Shown: positions 50,594 to 50,754 of the stretch, piece after piece | Position numbering within the stretch: the stretch's first letter is position 1 | How the letters are laid out: every line of letters begins with the position of its first letter | Assembly: GCA_009869945.1 (NCBI GenBank) | Contig: WIXG01000480.1 | Coordinates: 1 to 50,754, forward strand | DNA: 50,754 nt | Origin: Mesaphorura yosii | Lineage: Eukaryota > Arthropoda > Collembola > Poduromorpha > Tullbergiidae | Direction: 5' to 3' | Notes under the pieces: generated by a model | The model's input: only the letters and a program-made list of their open reading frames with translations | Databases searched by the model: none | Told to the model about the DNA's origin: nothing | Program-made: the position numbers and the translations under genes

Positions 50594-50754
50594 TAAAACC
50601 GCGTTTTTTCGCACTTTGTTCACTTAAGTTGCAATAAAAATCGCACGCGTAACCAAAATAATCTGAAACTTTGCCCACATACGTATTTTGAGCTGGGCTT
50701 TCCAATGATGTGCCACACATATGTCCTCCACCTCCAGATTTGGCTGTGAAGGGG
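50594..50754 (+). repeat. Right terminal inverted repeat (incomplete)
   Basis: Begins 7 bp after the transposase stop and continues past the window end. Only a few mismatches to the left arm by eye. Confidence 0.8.

Larger units (their letters stand above)
49147..50754 (+). mobile_element. Tc1/mariner-superfamily transposon, right end cut by the window
   Basis: Starts CAGGGTACC after a TA (49145-49146), the family's target dinucleotide. Long inverted terminal repeats: the left arm 49147-49335 matches the right arm 50594-50754 (inverted) almost base for base where both are present, and the right arm still lacks about 28 bp at the window edge. The single open transposase frame fills the interior. 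Near-identical arms plus an intact frame suggest recent insertion and possible activity. Confidence 0.85.

Noticed and set aside
1..50754. CRISPR arrays, rRNA and tRNA genes
   Set aside because: No regularly spaced repeat-spacer structure, no rRNA-like text and no convincing cloverleaf was seen; the genome is eukaryotic.

Overview
This window is nuclear DNA from an arthropod. The pointers are spliceosomal introns (mostly 55-140 bp, GT-AG with one apparent GC-AG), TATA boxes and AATAAA signals, short CCTAA (arthropod telomere-type) tracts, and arthropod-typical families: a divergent ionotropic receptor, an EcKinase/CHK-like protein, a lipocalin, an NPC2/ML protein and a C-type lectin. The compact layout and family mix would suit a springtail (Collembola), but the species is inferred, not seen. 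All gene models were built by eye from reading frames, splice-site consensus, phase and remembered family motifs; nothing was searched.

Layout. 0-6 kb: first exon of an unidentified type II membrane protein, a single-exon ionotropic receptor, a broken tyrosylprotein-sulfotransferase-like relic and a Cys-rich membrane-anchored protein. 6.9-14.5 kb: a TauD/TfdA-type 2-oxoglutarate dioxygenase (transfer candidate), a small acidic single-pass protein, a GH35 beta-galactosidase and an M14 carboxypeptidase A. 15-25 kb: an unresolved small gene, a secreted kelch protein, a C-type lectin + VWA protein, a repeat-rich block (hAT-like non-autonomous element, CCTAA tract, duplications) and a secreted protein of unknown family. 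25.5-30 kb: a MITF/TFE-like locus that looks degenerate, and the EcKinase-like gene. 30.4-38.5 kb, minus strand: a kelch-propeller receptor tyrosine kinase, a GH1 beta-glucosidase and a calpain. 39-43 kb: an inverted-repeat-bounded segment, a lipase relic, a lipocalin ending in KDEL, and a convergent Cys-rich secreted protein. 43.6-50.7 kb: a RING protein resembling the RNF41 N-terminus, an NPC2/ML protein, an unresolved GC-rich patch, a decayed C2H2 zinc-finger gene, and a Tc1/mariner-superfamily transposon with an intact 367-aa transposase, cut by the window end.

The most unusual item is the gene at 30462-33057. Its five exons join in phase into 767 aa: signal peptide, about 330 residues of kelch propeller, one membrane segment and a full tyrosine kinase whose HRD motif reads HGD. 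I know of no named receptor tyrosine kinase family with a kelch ectodomain. A soluble kelch paralogue lies about 13 kb away on the other strand (16151-17101), ending in the same FR..I.YIEL block, so a receptor plus soluble partner or decoy is a testable idea.

Most other genes look like secreted or digestive functions (GH35, GH1, M14, lipase relic, lipocalin, NPC2, lectin). They are separate transcription units, and no operon-like organisation is evident. At least three conserved-family relics (sulfotransferase-like, lipase, zinc finger), and probably the MITF-like locus, carry stops or frame changes between otherwise intact neighbours.
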